Source of the DNA: JBMDXB01 sp048594975
GTDB taxonomy: Bacteria; Acidobacteriota; Vicinamibacteria; Vicinamibacterales; 2-12-FULL-66-21
Direction: 5' to 3'
NCBI GenBank assembly: GCA_048594975.1
Contig: JBMDXQ010000014.1
Location: 16,107 to 80,106 of the forward strand
Length of the DNA: 64,000 bases
The position numbers and the translations under genes were made by a program. How positions within the stretch are numbered: the stretch's first letter is position 1; each line of letters starts with the position of its first letter. Of this stretch, positions 10,304 through 18,966 are shown piece after piece. A model generated the notes under the pieces. It worked only from the letters and a program-made list of their open reading frames with translations. It had not been told where the DNA came from and did not search any database.

Positions 10304-10352
10304 GGGTGGCGCCGCAGCTACGAGAACTAGGTTCAGGCCGCGAGGAGCAGCT

Positions 10353-11672
10353 GTGACACGTGAATCGACCAACTCTGCTTACGTCCAGGCCAGACAGCGT
10401 TATGCGGACCTCGGCGTCGATACCGACGATGCCCTCCGCCGGCTCGCCGCGGTCTCCATCTCGCTCCACTGCTGGCAGGGAGACGACGTCGGGGGGTTCG
10501 AGCAGCCGGACGGCAAGTTGGGCGGGGGCCTTGCCGCGACCGGCAACTATCCCGGCAAGGCGCGCACGCCCGACGAGCTCCGCTGCGACGCGGCGAAGGC
10601 GCTTTCCCTCATACCCGGGACGCATCGCTTCAACCTGCACGCGTTCTACGGAGAGTTCGGGACGCGACGGGTGGATCGTGATGCGATCGGCCCGGAGCAC
10701 TTCACCGGCTGGATCGATTGGGCCAAGTCACTCGGAATAGGGCTCGACTTCAATCCGACCTGCTTCTCCCATCCCAACGCGGCTGACAATTTCACCCTCT
10801 CGCATGCCGACCAGGCGATCCGCTCGTTCTGGATCGGGCACGTCGTCGCGTGCCGCCGGATCGCGGTCCATATGGGAAAGGTGCTGGGCACTCCGTGCGT
10901 CACGAACCTGTGGATCCCTGACGGGATGAAGGACACGCCCGTGGATCGGGTCAGCCCGCGAGAACGGTTGAAGGCGTCGTTGGACGCAGTGTTCGCAGAA
11001 GCCCTGAGCCCGAAGTTCATCCTGGATTCGGTCGAAGGCAAGCTGTTCGGGATCGGATGCGAGAGCTACACCGTGGGTTCTCACGAGTTCTACCTCGGGT
11101 ACGCGATGTCTCGCCGGATGCTCTACACGCTCGACACCGGTCACTACCATCCGACCGAAACCATCACCGACAAGATCAGCGCGATCCTGGCGTTCCTCCC
11201 GGAGATCCTGCTGCACGTCAGCCGCGGCGTGCGCTGGGACAGCGACCACGTGGTGGTCCTCGGCGACGATCTCGACGCGATCGCTCAGGAGCTGGTGCGC
11301 GGCGACTTTCTCCAGAGAACCCACATCGGGCTCGACTACTTCGACGCCAGCATCAATCGTGTGGCCGCCTGGGTGATCGGGGCCCGCAGTACGCTCAAGG
11401 CGCTGCTCAAGGCGCTGCTCGAGCCGATCGATCGCCTTCGCGAGTGTGAGGCGGCTGCCGACTTCACCGGACGCCTCGCGCTGCAGGAGGAAATCAAGGG
11501 ACTACCGTGGGGCATCGTCTGGGATCACCATTGCGCGATGGCAGACGTCGCCAGTGGGCGGCAATGGCTTGACGAGGTGAGAAGGTACGAGCGCAGCGTG
11601 CTGGCGGCGCGAACCGGAGACGCGGCACCCGGCCGTCCGCCGCATCTCGAGGCCGGGCGTCACCTGCCGTGA
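10353..11672 (+). CDS. rhaA: L-rhamnose isomerase
   Basis: Converts L-rhamnose to L-rhamnulose, the first cytoplasmic step of rhamnose catabolism. The 439-residue product has the conserved blocks NLHAFYGE, FNPTCFSHPNA, FGIGCESYTVGSHEFYLGYA, LDTGHYHPTE and RGVRWDSDHVVVL, which supply the metal and sugar ligands of this TIM-barrel family. The frame is open further upstream into the esterase gene, but the GTG at 10353 is preceded by GAGGAG at a good distance and gives the usual family length, so it was chosen. It lies 49 bp after the esterase gene and is probably the last gene of the rhamnoside operon. Genes for rhamnulose kinase and aldolase are not in the window. Confidence 0.93.
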   Translation: MTRESTNSAYVQARQRYADLGVDTDDALRRLAAVSISLHCWQGDDVGGFEQPDGKLGGGLAATGNYPGKARTPDELRCDAAKALSLIPGTHRFNLHAFYGEFGTRRVDRDAIGPEHFTGWIDWAKSLGIGLDFNPTCFSHPNAADNFTLSHADQAIRSFWIGHVVACRRIAVHMGKVLGTPCVTNLWIPDGMKDTPVDRVSPRERLKASLDAVFAEALSPKFILDSVEGKLFGIGCESYTVGSHEFYLGYAMSRRMLYTLDTGHYHPTETITDKISAILAFLPEILLHVSRGVRWDSDHVVVLGDDLDAIAQELVRGDFLQRTHIGLDYFDASINRVAAWVIGARSTLKALLKALLEPIDRLRECEAAADFTGRLALQEEIKGLPWGIVWDHHCAMADVASGRQWLDEVRRYERSVLAARTGDAAPGRPPHLEAGRHLP

Positions 11673-12119
11673 GCCTTGGCCGATCGGGTTTCGCGACGTC
11701 CTGCGCCGGCAGCCAGCCCGCGCCCGACGATCGTCGTTGGGAAACGCAGCCGACTCAGATGCGCCGCACCTCGCCGAAATCGACCCAACCCGGACACCAC
11801 GGTCTCATTCACAATCCTGAAGTGATGGTCACTGCAAGCGTACGATTCTAAAGGTGGAGAGATGGCCCGGTGGTCGATGGCGCACGCCTTGGGAATTGGC
11901 GTGCTGCGGATTCCGATGACCGTTGCAGGACCAGAGCGTTAGCAACGGACGCACCCCTCGTCGATCCCTGTAGACTTCGATAGATCTCACCGAATCGACA
12001 CCGTCGCGCCACAGTCACGTCACAGCCCGCAGAGCGCGCCGTCTCCGCTGCGGCGCTCCCAGTCGTCGAACGTTCTTGCGTAGAATCGCGCATCTTGAGC
12101 CCGGCCAGCAGGCGTGGAC
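11673..12119 (+). other. Non-coding gap
   Basis: About 450 bp between rhaA and a truncated secreted-protein gene. Short open frames exist on both strands, but none has a ribosome site, a recognisable family or a signal peptide. No terminator or promoter could be identified with confidence. Confidence 0.4.
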
Positions 12120-12357
12120 ATGCGGATATCGATGACGCGGGCGGTAGTTCTCCTGTACCTGGTGGCGGGTTTCGCGCTGCCTGCGGCCGCTCAGGTCGAT
12201 CAACAGCGCGCACAAGAATTCTTCAAAGAAGTCCGGGCGCTGTGCGAACGGGACGGCGGTCGTTTATGGGGCGTGTCGCTGTGCGGACCGATGGTGATCG
12301 GCGACGTGCGGACGCAGACGTTCACTACGACGCGCAACCTTCGAGCCAGGCCGGGCG
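12120..12357 (+). pseudogene. 5' fragment of a secreted-protein gene, truncated
   Basis: Starts with MRISMTRAVVLLYLVAGFAL and a clear signal peptide ending AAAQ. About 55 mature residues follow (QEFFKEVRALCERDGGRLWG, SLCGPMVIGD), resembling the N-terminus of a larger secreted enzyme of unknown function. The frame then runs straight into the reverse-complemented 3' end of the P-type ATPase gene, whose stop codon lies at 12363. The homologous part therefore ends within a few bases of the ATPase gene, which indicates a deletion or insertion breakpoint at about 12357. The upstream start could also be a GTG at 12114. No downstream remainder of the gene was found in the window. Confidence 0.6.
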
Positions 12358-12362
12358 GGATC

Positions 12363-15182
12363 TCAGACGTGTGCGCCTTTCCGCCCGGTTACCGCCTTGC
12401 CGCCTTCTCTCAGCCACAGCACCGAGCTTGCAACCGCGATACAGAGAATCCAGTCCGAGACATTCAGCGAGGTGGTTCCGAACGCGCTCTGGAGGAAGGG
12501 AAGGTAGACGACCACCACCTGCAGGGCAACGGACCCGGCGATCGCCGTCCACAACCAGGCATTCCTGAAGACATGCACGAACGCGCTTCGCGAGTCGGAC
12601 CGTGCGTTGAGCACATTGAACATCTGAAACAACATCAGCGTGGTAAAAGCCCTCGTCTGCGCGTAGCGTAATTCACCGCTGCCATCCACGAGGCCGCCCG
12701 GGAGCGAGGCATCGAGCACGAACAGGGTGCCGGAGGCCATGATGACTCCGACGAACACGATGCCGCTCCACATGCGGGCGGTGATCACGCGCTCCCCCGG
12801 CGGTCGGGGAGCCTGATCCATGAGGCCGTCGTCAGCGGGATCGACGCCGAGCGCCAGGGCTGGTGGTCCATCGGTCACCAGGTTGATCCACAGAATCTGG
12901 GTTGCCAGAAGCGGCAGGACCACTGCGTCGCCGCCGGCCTCGAGACCGATCTGGCCAGCCAGCAACACCCCGAAGAACATCGTCATGACTTCACCGATGT
13001 TCGACGATAAGAGGTAGCGCAGGAATTTGCGGATGTTCGCAAAGATCGCGCGCCCTTCCTCTACCGCCGCGACGATCGAGGCGAAGTTGTCATCGGTGAG
13101 CACCATGTCGGCCGCCTCCTTCGAGACGTCCGTGCCGGTGATCCCCATCGCCACGCCGATGTCGGCTTTCTTCAAGGCGGGCGCGTCGTTCACACCGTCG
13201 CCAGTCATGGCCACGACCGCACCCGAGCGGCGGAGTGCATCGACGATAGACAGCTTGTGTTCGGGATTCACCCGCGCGTACACGGAGACTTCCGCCACGG
13301 TGCGAGCGAGTGCATCAGGCGCCAGCTTCTCCAGCTCTGAACCGGTAATAGCGCGGCCGTCGGTGCTGATGCCGAGTTCTTTGGCGATGACAGCCGCAGT
13401 ACGGGGATGATCTCCGGTGATCATCATCGGGCGAATGCCGGCATGCCTCGCGCGTGCGACCGCGTCCCGGGCCTCGGGACGAGGCGGATCGATGATGCCT
13501 ATCAATCCTGCGAAGGTGAGGTCCTGCTCGAGTCGTTCGTCAGGATGCGCGGACTGTTCCGCCAGCGTCTCGCCGGTGAGCCACCGGCCGGCGACACCGA
13601 GCGTTCGCAACGCCTGGCCCGCGAGGGCTTCGTTGGTCTCGAGGATGCGCCCTCGCCGCTCGGCGGTGAGCGGCCGGCGATCTTCGCCGACGAGCTCGCG
13701 CGTGCATCGCGTCAGCAGCACGTCCGGCGCGCCCTTGGTAAACACGATGCCGCGGCCCTGCTGCTCGGTATCGCGATGCACGGTGCTCATCAGCTTTCGC
13801 TCTGACGAGAATGGCACCTCACTCACGCGCGGAAGTCGGGCGTCGAGGGCGTCGGCGCTCAGTCCAGCTTTGCGCGCGGCGACGAGGAGTGCCGCCTCGG
13901 TCGGATCGCCTTGGACGGTCCACTGGCCGTCAACCTCTCGAACGGTGGCATTGTTGGCGCGGTCGGCGGCAGCGAGCGCACGTTCGAGCTCGGCGCGGAG
14001 CGGACCGGTGATGGCGCCGCCTTCCTCCGCCTGCACGGCGCCGCGGGGCGCGTAGCCGGATCCCTCGAAGTTCACCTGGCCGCTGGCCGTGACGGCGACA
14101 CGCACGGTCATCTCGTTCCTGGTGAGCGTCCCTGTCTTGTCCGATGCGATGACGGTGGCCAATCCCAGCGTCTCGACCGCTACGAGATGCCTGACGATCG
14201 CGTTCCGCCGCGCCATGCGCTGGACCCCGATCGACAGAACGGCAGTCACCACCGCCGGGAGCCCCTCCGGCACCGCGGCAACCGCAAGCGCCACACCGAG
14301 GATGAGCACGTCGAATAGCGCGGCAACGCCGCGGACGTCCTCGACCACCACAATGGTGACGATCATGAGCACCGCGATCGCGACCACGACGAGTCCGAGC
14401 ATCTTGCCGGTGCGATCGAGCTCGCGTTGGAGGGGGGTCGACTGGTCTGGAGTGTCCTCGAGCAGTCCGGCAATGCGCCCCATCTCGCTGCGCATTCCAG
14501 TGGCGGTGACGATCGCTTTCCCGTGCCCGTAGGTGGCTGCCGTCCCGCTGAACACCATGTTGTCACGATCACCGAGCGGCACTTCGTCGGCGATCGCAGC
14601 CGTGTCCTTGCTGATAGGCATGCTCTCGCCGGTCAAGGCTGCTTCTGACGTCTGAAGTGAAGCCGATTCAATCAACCGGCCGTCGGCTGGAATCGTGTCT
14701 CCTTCTTCGATGATGATGACGTCACCGGGAACCAGCTGCGAGGCGGGGACGCTCTGTCGTTCACCGCCGCGAATCACTGACGCGTCGGCCGCGAACATGG
14801 CACGCAGGGCGACCACGGCGGCCTCCGCGCGCGACTCCTGCAGGAAGCCCATCGTCGCGTTCAGCAGGACGACCGCGAAGATCGCGATGGCCTCGTACGG
14901 CAGCGCGGCGTCCCGCTCGAATGCCCAGAGGGCCGCGGACACGCCGGTCGCGACGAGCAGCAGGATGACGAGCACATCCTGAAACTGCGCGAGAAAACGC
15001 CGCCAGGGGGGGACGCGTTTCTCGGCGGCAAGCTCGTTCGGCCCGTAATGCCTCAGTCGTGATCGCGCGTCCGCTTCGCTCAGCCCGCGCTGCACATCCG
15101 TCGCCAGCCGCGCAGAGAGTTCGCCGATGTTCAGGCGGTACGCAGTACTCGCATCTGGCCTTTCGCTCGCGGCGGTGGCCAC
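12363..15182 (-). CDS. Ca2+-type (P2) cation-transporting P-type ATPase
   Basis: A 939-residue pump that couples ATP hydrolysis to cation export across the inner membrane. Seen in order: N-terminal cation-ATPase domain (LSEADARSRLRHYGPNELAA), first membrane pair, actuator domain with TGES, phosphorylation motif DKTGTLT, nucleotide-binding domain (KGAPDVLL), hinge MTGDGVNDAPALKKADIG, and a C-terminal membrane domain with six predicted segments. Length and motifs fit the SERCA/PMR1-like bacterial Ca2+ ATPases. The start is GTG, preceded by AAGGAG eight bases upstream. The neighbours on both sides are gene fragments, so the pump sits between two breakpoints. Exact ion specificity (Ca2+ or Mn2+) cannot be decided by reading. 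Confidence 0.93.
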   Translation of the reverse strand: MATAASERPDASTAYRLNIGELSARLATDVQRGLSEADARSRLRHYGPNELAAEKRVPPWRRFLAQFQDVLVILLLVATGVSAALWAFERDAALPYEAIAIFAVVLLNATMGFLQESRAEAAVVALRAMFAADASVIRGGERQSVPASQLVPGDVIIIEEGDTIPADGRLIESASLQTSEAALTGESMPISKDTAAIADEVPLGDRDNMVFSGTAATYGHGKAIVTATGMRSEMGRIAGLLEDTPDQSTPLQRELDRTGKMLGLVVVAIAVLMIVTIVVVEDVRGVAALFDVLILGVALAVAAVPEGLPAVVTAVLSIGVQRMARRNAIVRHLVAVETLGLATVIASDKTGTLTRNEMTVRVAVTASGQVNFEGSGYAPRGAVQAEEGGAITGPLRAELERALAAADRANNATVREVDGQWTVQGDPTEAALLVAARKAGLSADALDARLPRVSEVPFSSERKLMSTVHRDTEQQGRGIVFTKGAPDVLLTRCTRELVGEDRRPLTAERRGRILETNEALAGQALRTLGVAGRWLTGETLAEQSAHPDERLEQDLTFAGLIGIIDPPRPEARDAVARARHAGIRPMMITGDHPRTAAVIAKELGISTDGRAITGSELEKLAPDALARTVAEVSVYARVNPEHKLSIVDALRRSGAVVAMTGDGVNDAPALKKADIGVAMGITGTDVSKEAADMVLTDDNFASIVAAVEEGRAIFANIRKFLRYLLSSNIGEVMTMFFGVLLAGQIGLEAGGDAVVLPLLATQILWINLVTDGPPALALGVDPADDGLMDQAPRPPGERVITARMWSGIVFVGVIMASGTLFVLDASLPGGLVDGSGELRYAQTRAFTTLMLFQMFNVLNARSDSRSAFVHVFRNAWLWTAIAGSVALQVVVVYLPFLQSAFGTTSLNVSDWILCIAVASSVLWLREGGKAVTGRKGAHV

Positions 15183-15269
15183 GTGGCTGGCTCCTTATCT
15201 TCGAGACGACGGCGCTCGTCGCTTCAGCGAATTGCGCAGAGGAGCGCGAGCTTTGTGACGCGATTGCTG

Positions 15270-15373
15270 GTGACGTAGACCGTGGCGCCGGCCGCGCCCA
15301 ACTCGACTGCGATGCCTCTGCCCGCGCCGCGCGTCGCTCCCGCGACGAGTGCCACCCGTCCTTCCAGTGCCAC
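15270..15373 (-). pseudogene. 5' fragment of a short-chain dehydrogenase gene
   Basis: Read from a GTG at 15373 (ribosome site GGGGAG six bases upstream), the product begins VALEGRVALVAGATRGAGRG and continues to GAAGATVYVT. This is the Rossmann beta-alpha-beta unit with TGxxxGxG-type glycines of an SDR. After about 34 residues the homology stops and the frame closes, and the ATPase gene begins about 90 bp further on. It is a genuine gene start that has lost the rest of its coding sequence. Confidence 0.65.
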
Positions 15374-15424
15374 CAATATCTCCCCTTCGCATTGGCTCGG
15401 CTCCCCCACTGTTTTCGTGCGTCA

Positions 15425-15520
15425 GAATCGAAGTCGAACGGATTCTGGGGCGCCTTGACTATCTCGGCCCCCGCTCGGCGGGCCTGGTCCATCACTTTGT
15501 CGACTTCTTCACGACGCGAC
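15425..15520 (-). pseudogene. Internal fragment of a glyoxalase/VOC-family gene
   Basis: The reverse strand encodes REEVDKVMDQARRAGAEIVK followed by APQNPF. This resembles the internal region of VOC (glyoxalase-like) proteins, where a V/A-x-x-V-M-x-x-A-x-x-AGA-x-x-V/I-K-P pattern precedes the second metal-binding half. Both the start and the C-terminal half are absent. It lies between the SDR fragment and the LuxR-type regulator gene, adding to the signs of rearrangement here. Short, so moderate confidence. Confidence 0.45.
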
Positions 15521-15593
15521 GCGGGTCTGCGCGATGTCCTGCTGCACCTGCACGCCCTGCAACGCGCCGCTCTTGCGCCACCAGTGGTGCTCG

Positions 15594-16148
15594 CTAACGC
15601 TGCGCCGCCGGCAAGAGGAGATCTTCAAGGAAGAACGCTGACAGCTCAGACCGGTTGCGCAGGCCCGACTTGCGGTATATCGACAAGGCCTGCTGGCGGA
15701 TGGTGGTTTCGCTCGTCGAGCGAGCCGCGGCGACTTCTTTGTGACTGAGGCCCTTCAGCAGCAACAGACCCACTTCTCGCTCGGCCGGCGTGAGCTCCCA
15801 GCGAATGAACTGTCGGTCAATCGCCTCTCCTAATCCTCGCAGCGCCTCTCGCGCCTCCTCCCGGAAACGCTCCGCCTCCCGGCGAGCAGCTGCCAAATCG
15901 ACGTTCAACTGTCGGGCGCGCCGACTCGCCCTCCGCAGCTGGCGCCAGAGGCCGACCGCTCCGATGAGCGCCAGCGCCATGACCAGCCCTTCCGTGAGCA
16001 GATGGCCCACGTCCGTTCCCGATCGATAGTCGGCGGCGACATCGACCCCGATCAAAAAGGCGATTGCCACGAAAAGCACCGCCGCGCCGGACGCGGTGCG
16101 GGATCCAACATCCGTTCTATTCCCCGCGTCGAAGTCACTCATTTCCAT
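15594..16148 (-). CDS. Membrane-anchored LuxR-type HTH transcriptional regulator
   Basis: About 184 residues. Two hydrophobic segments near the N-terminus (GAAVLFVAIAFLIGVDVAAD and LVMALALIGAVGLW) are followed by a short basic helix and coiled region. The C-terminal LuxR/FixJ HTH begins LTPAEREVGLLLLKGLSHKE and ends IYRKSGLRNRSELSAFFLED. This layout suggests a membrane-attached DNA-binding protein. The frame is open further upstream, but MEMSDFDAGN at 16148 gives the compact family form. The gene is divergent from the DUF2231 gene with about 100 bp between starts, so it may control that gene (inference). No sensor domain beyond the membrane segments is visible. Confidence 0.8.
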   Translation of the reverse strand: MEMSDFDAGNRTDVGSRTASGAAVLFVAIAFLIGVDVAADYRSGTDVGHLLTEGLVMALALIGAVGLWRQLRRASRRARQLNVDLAAARREAERFREEAREALRGLGEAIDRQFIRWELTPAEREVGLLLLKGLSHKEVAAARSTSETTIRQQALSIYRKSGLRNRSELSAFFLEDLLLPAAQR

Positions 16149-16252
16149 AAGGTTGCAGTCCGTCGTACGTCCGTGTGATGGCGCGGGCGACCTCGAGTGC
16201 GTAACGTTCAGACGAGCGCGCCGTGGGACGCGCACATCCGAAGGAGACGGCC

Positions 16253-16783
16253 GTGACATCTCTACCACTGCATCCTGCCATGGTGCATCTACCGCTCGGG
16301 CTGGCTTTCGTCATGCCTGTACTTGCCATCGGGTTCGCCTGGGCACTCTGGAGGGATCGTGTTCAACCGCGCTCCTGGGCCACGATCGTCGGGCTCCAGG
16401 CCGTGCTGCTCGGCGCGGGTCTGGTCGCCACGAACACCGGCGAACGAGAAGAGGACCGCGTCGAAGTTATCGTACCGGAGGCGGCACTCGAACAACACGA
16501 GGCGTCGGCCGAGCAATTTGTTTGGGCCACGGGCGGCACGCTCCTGCTCGCCGCGTTGGTGCTCGTGTTCCCCAGGCCGGCGACCGCGCGCGCACTGGCA
16601 ACGGCAACCGTCGCTGGGAGTCTTGTCGTGACCGCTTGCGCACTCCGCGTGGGTCACGCAGGAGGCCAACTGGTGTATAAGCACAACGCCGGTGCCGCAT
16701 ACTCGGCTCCAGGACAGGGCTCGGCAGCGACATTCACCGGCGCCGCCGAACCGGCACGTCGGCGCGATCGCGACGATCGCTGA
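16253..16783 (+). CDS. DUF2231-like integral membrane protein
   Basis: About 176 residues with four predicted membrane segments. It begins with LPLHPAMVHLPLGLAFVMPV, the His-Pro-x-x-VH-x-P signature of DUF2231-type proteins, which may bind a heme or metal. GTG at 16253 is preferred because AAGGAG lies six bases upstream and the product then begins directly at the family start. The C-terminus is a polar tail. Function is unknown. It is divergent from the LuxR-type regulator gene. Confidence 0.8.
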   Translation: MTSLPLHPAMVHLPLGLAFVMPVLAIGFAWALWRDRVQPRSWATIVGLQAVLLGAGLVATNTGEREEDRVEVIVPEAALEQHEASAEQFVWATGGTLLLAALVLVFPRPATARALATATVAGSLVVTACALRVGHAGGQLVYKHNAGAAYSAPGQGSAATFTGAAEPARRRDRDDR

Positions 16784-16973
16784 TGACCGTCCGCCGGTCT
16801 CTTCGGGACGCCGGTCATTCAACGGCATCGACCGCGGCGGCGTGCTACACCCCAGGGGTCTCGCCACAGCATCCGAACCGCGCACTCCAGGCAACACATT
16901 GCGATAGCCAGGGGCCGAGTACGAGATTGAGCCAGGCGAGTACGGGTTGAAGCCGGCGATTCGGAGGGGCGAC

Positions 16974-17729
16974 ATGACAGGCATGAACGGTAAAGTTGCG
17001 ATAGTCACCGGAGGAGGATCGGGCCTCGGCGAAGCGATCGGCAAGGCGTTGGCGAAGAGAGGTGCGAGAGTCGTTCTTTCCGATATCAACGTAAAGGGTG
17101 CGGAAAGGGTTGCGGGGGACATCGGACAAGCGGGCGGTACTGCAAGCGCCGTGCAGCAGGACACCGCACGAGCCGAGGACTCCGAGAGAGTCGTTCGGTA
17201 CGCCGTGCAGACGTACGGCGCTCTTCACTTCGCCGTTAACAATGCTGGCATCGGAGGTGCCCAGGCACCGGCGGGAGAAACGGACCTGGCGGACTGGGAA
17301 CGGGTTATCAACATCAACCTCAACGGCGTTCTCTACGGGATGCGTTATCAGATCCCAGCAATGCTCAAAACCGGAGCGCACGAATGCGCCATCGTCAACA
17401 TGGCCTCGATCCATGGCATGGTCGCGGCAATCGGGAACGGAGCATACACTGCGGCCAAGCATGGCGTCGTAGGCCTTACCAAGAACGCGGCTGCGGAGTA
17501 CGGGCCGCAGGGGCTGCGAGTCAATTGCGTCGGTCCGGCCTACATCGAGACGCCCCTTCTTCCAAATCTTCCGGCTGACTTCAGGACCGCGCTCATCGCA
17601 CGCCATCCCCTCGGCAGGCTCGGACGGCCCGACGAAGTAGCACCGCTCGTGTGCTTTCTCTTATCGGACGAGGCGTCGTTCATGACGGGCGGCTACTATC
17701 TCGTCGACGGCGGATATACCGCTGTTTGA
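16974..17729 (+). CDS. SDR family NAD(P)-dependent oxidoreductase
   Basis: A 251-residue classical short-chain dehydrogenase. Cofactor motif TGGGSGLGEAIG near the N-terminus, NNAG (NNAGIGG), catalytic Ser in NMASIHG, YTAAK with catalytic Tyr and Lys, and the C-terminal FMTGGYYLVDGGYTAV. An acidic residue after beta-2 (LSDINVKG) suggests NAD(H) preference. ATG at 16974 follows GGAGGGG and fits the family start. The substrate is unknown. The gene is followed by a long inverted repeat and faces the XRE-cupin regulator gene on the other strand. Confidence 0.9.
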   Translation: MTGMNGKVAIVTGGGSGLGEAIGKALAKRGARVVLSDINVKGAERVAGDIGQAGGTASAVQQDTARAEDSERVVRYAVQTYGALHFAVNNAGIGGAQAPAGETDLADWERVININLNGVLYGMRYQIPAMLKTGAHECAIVNMASIHGMVAAIGNGAYTAAKHGVVGLTKNAAAEYGPQGLRVNCVGPAYIETPLLPNLPADFRTALIARHPLGRLGRPDEVAPLVCFLLSDEASFMTGGYYLVDGGYTAV

Positions 17730-17790
17730 GCGGCTCACGAATCACGTTCGCTCGGCCACGCACAGTCATCGATTGACTCGTGTGCCGCTC
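17728..17790 (+). repeat. Inverted repeat at the 3' end of the SDR gene
   Basis: GAGCGGCTCACGA (17728-17740) pairs with TCGTGTGCCGCTC (17778-17790), 12 of 13 positions, around a 37-base loop, and is followed by GAAAATCACTCTTT. It overlaps the SDR stop codon and lies between two convergent genes, so a bidirectional terminator is plausible. The long loop makes this uncertain. Confidence 0.4.
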
Positions 17791-17973
17791 GAAAATCACT
17801 CTTTGTATGCGGCTCTGCTCCGACGTGTGGCAGGCTGAGGGCGCCTCGCGACACAAAGTACTGAGCGGCGTTGGTCCTGCGACCTGTCGGGGCGCCCTGC
17901 TGCCGCTACGCCGCTGAGAGTGAAGCTGGGTCGCCGACGCCGCCAGGCGACGTCGGCCGCACGCGGTCTGGCC

Positions 17974-18561
17974 CTATGGGGCGGTGACGACGACGGCGCT
18001 GCACACACGGCCGCCGCTGCGTCGGTACGCGTGCGGAATCGTCGAATCAAAGTAGATGGCGTCGCCCGCCTCGAGCGCATGCTCCTCGCCGTTCATGTGC
18101 ACGCTCAAGATGCCTTGGATCACGTAGATGAACTCGACGCCCAGATGGTCGTGGGGCCGTAGCTTATCCCGCGCGACCGGAAGGAACTCGGCGTAATAAC
18201 AGTTGAAGCGTCGCTCGGTAGCCGGGTAATCGAGCGACGCGAACCGATAGGCAGCCTCGCGCGCGCCAGGGCGCTCGGGCAACTCCACGCGTTGGTTCTT
18301 CCTCGTAACCGCGACGAGCGGCTTTTCACGCGCGCCCACGAAGAAGAACTCCAGGCCGACACCAAAGACGAGCGCGATGCGCAGGAGGGTCGGCAGTGTG
18401 GGGAAGAGACGTCCGCGCTCGATTTTCGAGAGCAGCGCCGGCGACAGCCCGGTGTGCTTTCCAAAGTCGACAAGGCCAATCTTTTTCTTCAGGCGGAGCG
18501 CGCGAATCTTGGCGCCAATCCCGTAGTCGTTGAGTCCGTCCTGCAGGGTCTTCGTGAGCAT
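17974..18561 (-). CDS. XRE-family regulator with C-terminal cupin domain
   Basis: A 195-residue regulator. Residues about 14-70 form an HTH_XRE domain (IGAKIRALRLKKKIGLVDFG, then TGLSPALLSKIERG). Residues about 115-190 form a cupin beta-barrel (HDHLGVEFIYVIQGILSVHM, then LEAGDAIYFDSTIPHAYRR). The architecture matches the PuuR/SutR-like class, which senses a small metabolite through the cupin and represses nearby genes. It converges with the upstream SDR gene, and the stress genes at 18694 onward are divergent from it, so either may be a target (inference). Confidence 0.9.
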   Translation of the reverse strand: MLTKTLQDGLNDYGIGAKIRALRLKKKIGLVDFGKHTGLSPALLSKIERGRLFPTLPTLLRIALVFGVGLEFFFVGAREKPLVAVTRKNQRVELPERPGAREAAYRFASLDYPATERRFNCYYAEFLPVARDKLRPHDHLGVEFIYVIQGILSVHMNGEEHALEAGDAIYFDSTIPHAYRRSGGRVCSAVVVTAP

Positions 18562-18693
18562 AGCCGCCTCGTTTGACTGTGGTTCAAATTTCGGTCTGTT
18601 CTTGTCGTGCGGCTCACACGACTTCGCGTCGAAGGCATGCTTTTACTTCCATGACATCGAATTGGCATTATAGTCAAATCCAAGGAGGTAGCT

Positions 18694-18930
18694 ATGAAAC
18701 TCATCGACGTCGTTGCGGCCGTGCTCGTCGTCGTCGGCGCGCTGAACTGGGGACTCGTGGCCGTCGCGCGCTTCGACCTCGTCGCGGCGCTGTTCGGCCT
18801 TTCCTTTGGCGAGGTCTCCGGGCTGACCGCCGTCGTCTACGGGCTGGTCGGCGCGGCCGGCCTGTACCAGGCGTTCTTCTGGAAGCGTGTGCAGGGCCGG
18901 TGGATGCAGCCGGCGACGCACCAAGCGTGA
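18694..18930 (+). CDS. DUF378 small membrane protein
   Basis: 78 residues with two membrane segments. The N-terminus MKLIDVVAAVLVVVGALNWG and the later TAVVYGLVGAAGLYQ fit DUF378 (YuzA-like) proteins. A perfect AAGGAGG ribosome site lies 7 bases before ATG. Function is unknown in the family. It is followed after 36 bp by the fasciclin gene, likely in one transcript. Confidence 0.88.
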   Translation: MKLIDVVAAVLVVVGALNWGLVAVARFDLVAALFGLSFGEVSGLTAVVYGLVGAAGLYQAFFWKRVQGRWMQPATHQA

Positions 18931-18966
18931 TCAGGTATTGCTCGGTTCGTTCTTCAAGGAGTGCAC

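Noticed and set aside
10281..10352. Upstream extension of rhaA
   Set aside because: It overlaps the esterase gene end, adds 24 residues not in the family and lacks a ribosome site; GTG at 10353 has one.
11848..12213. Reverse-strand frame of 121 codons opposite the truncated secreted-protein gene
   Set aside because: No motif or ribosome site; it is antisense to a clear signal peptide on the forward strand.
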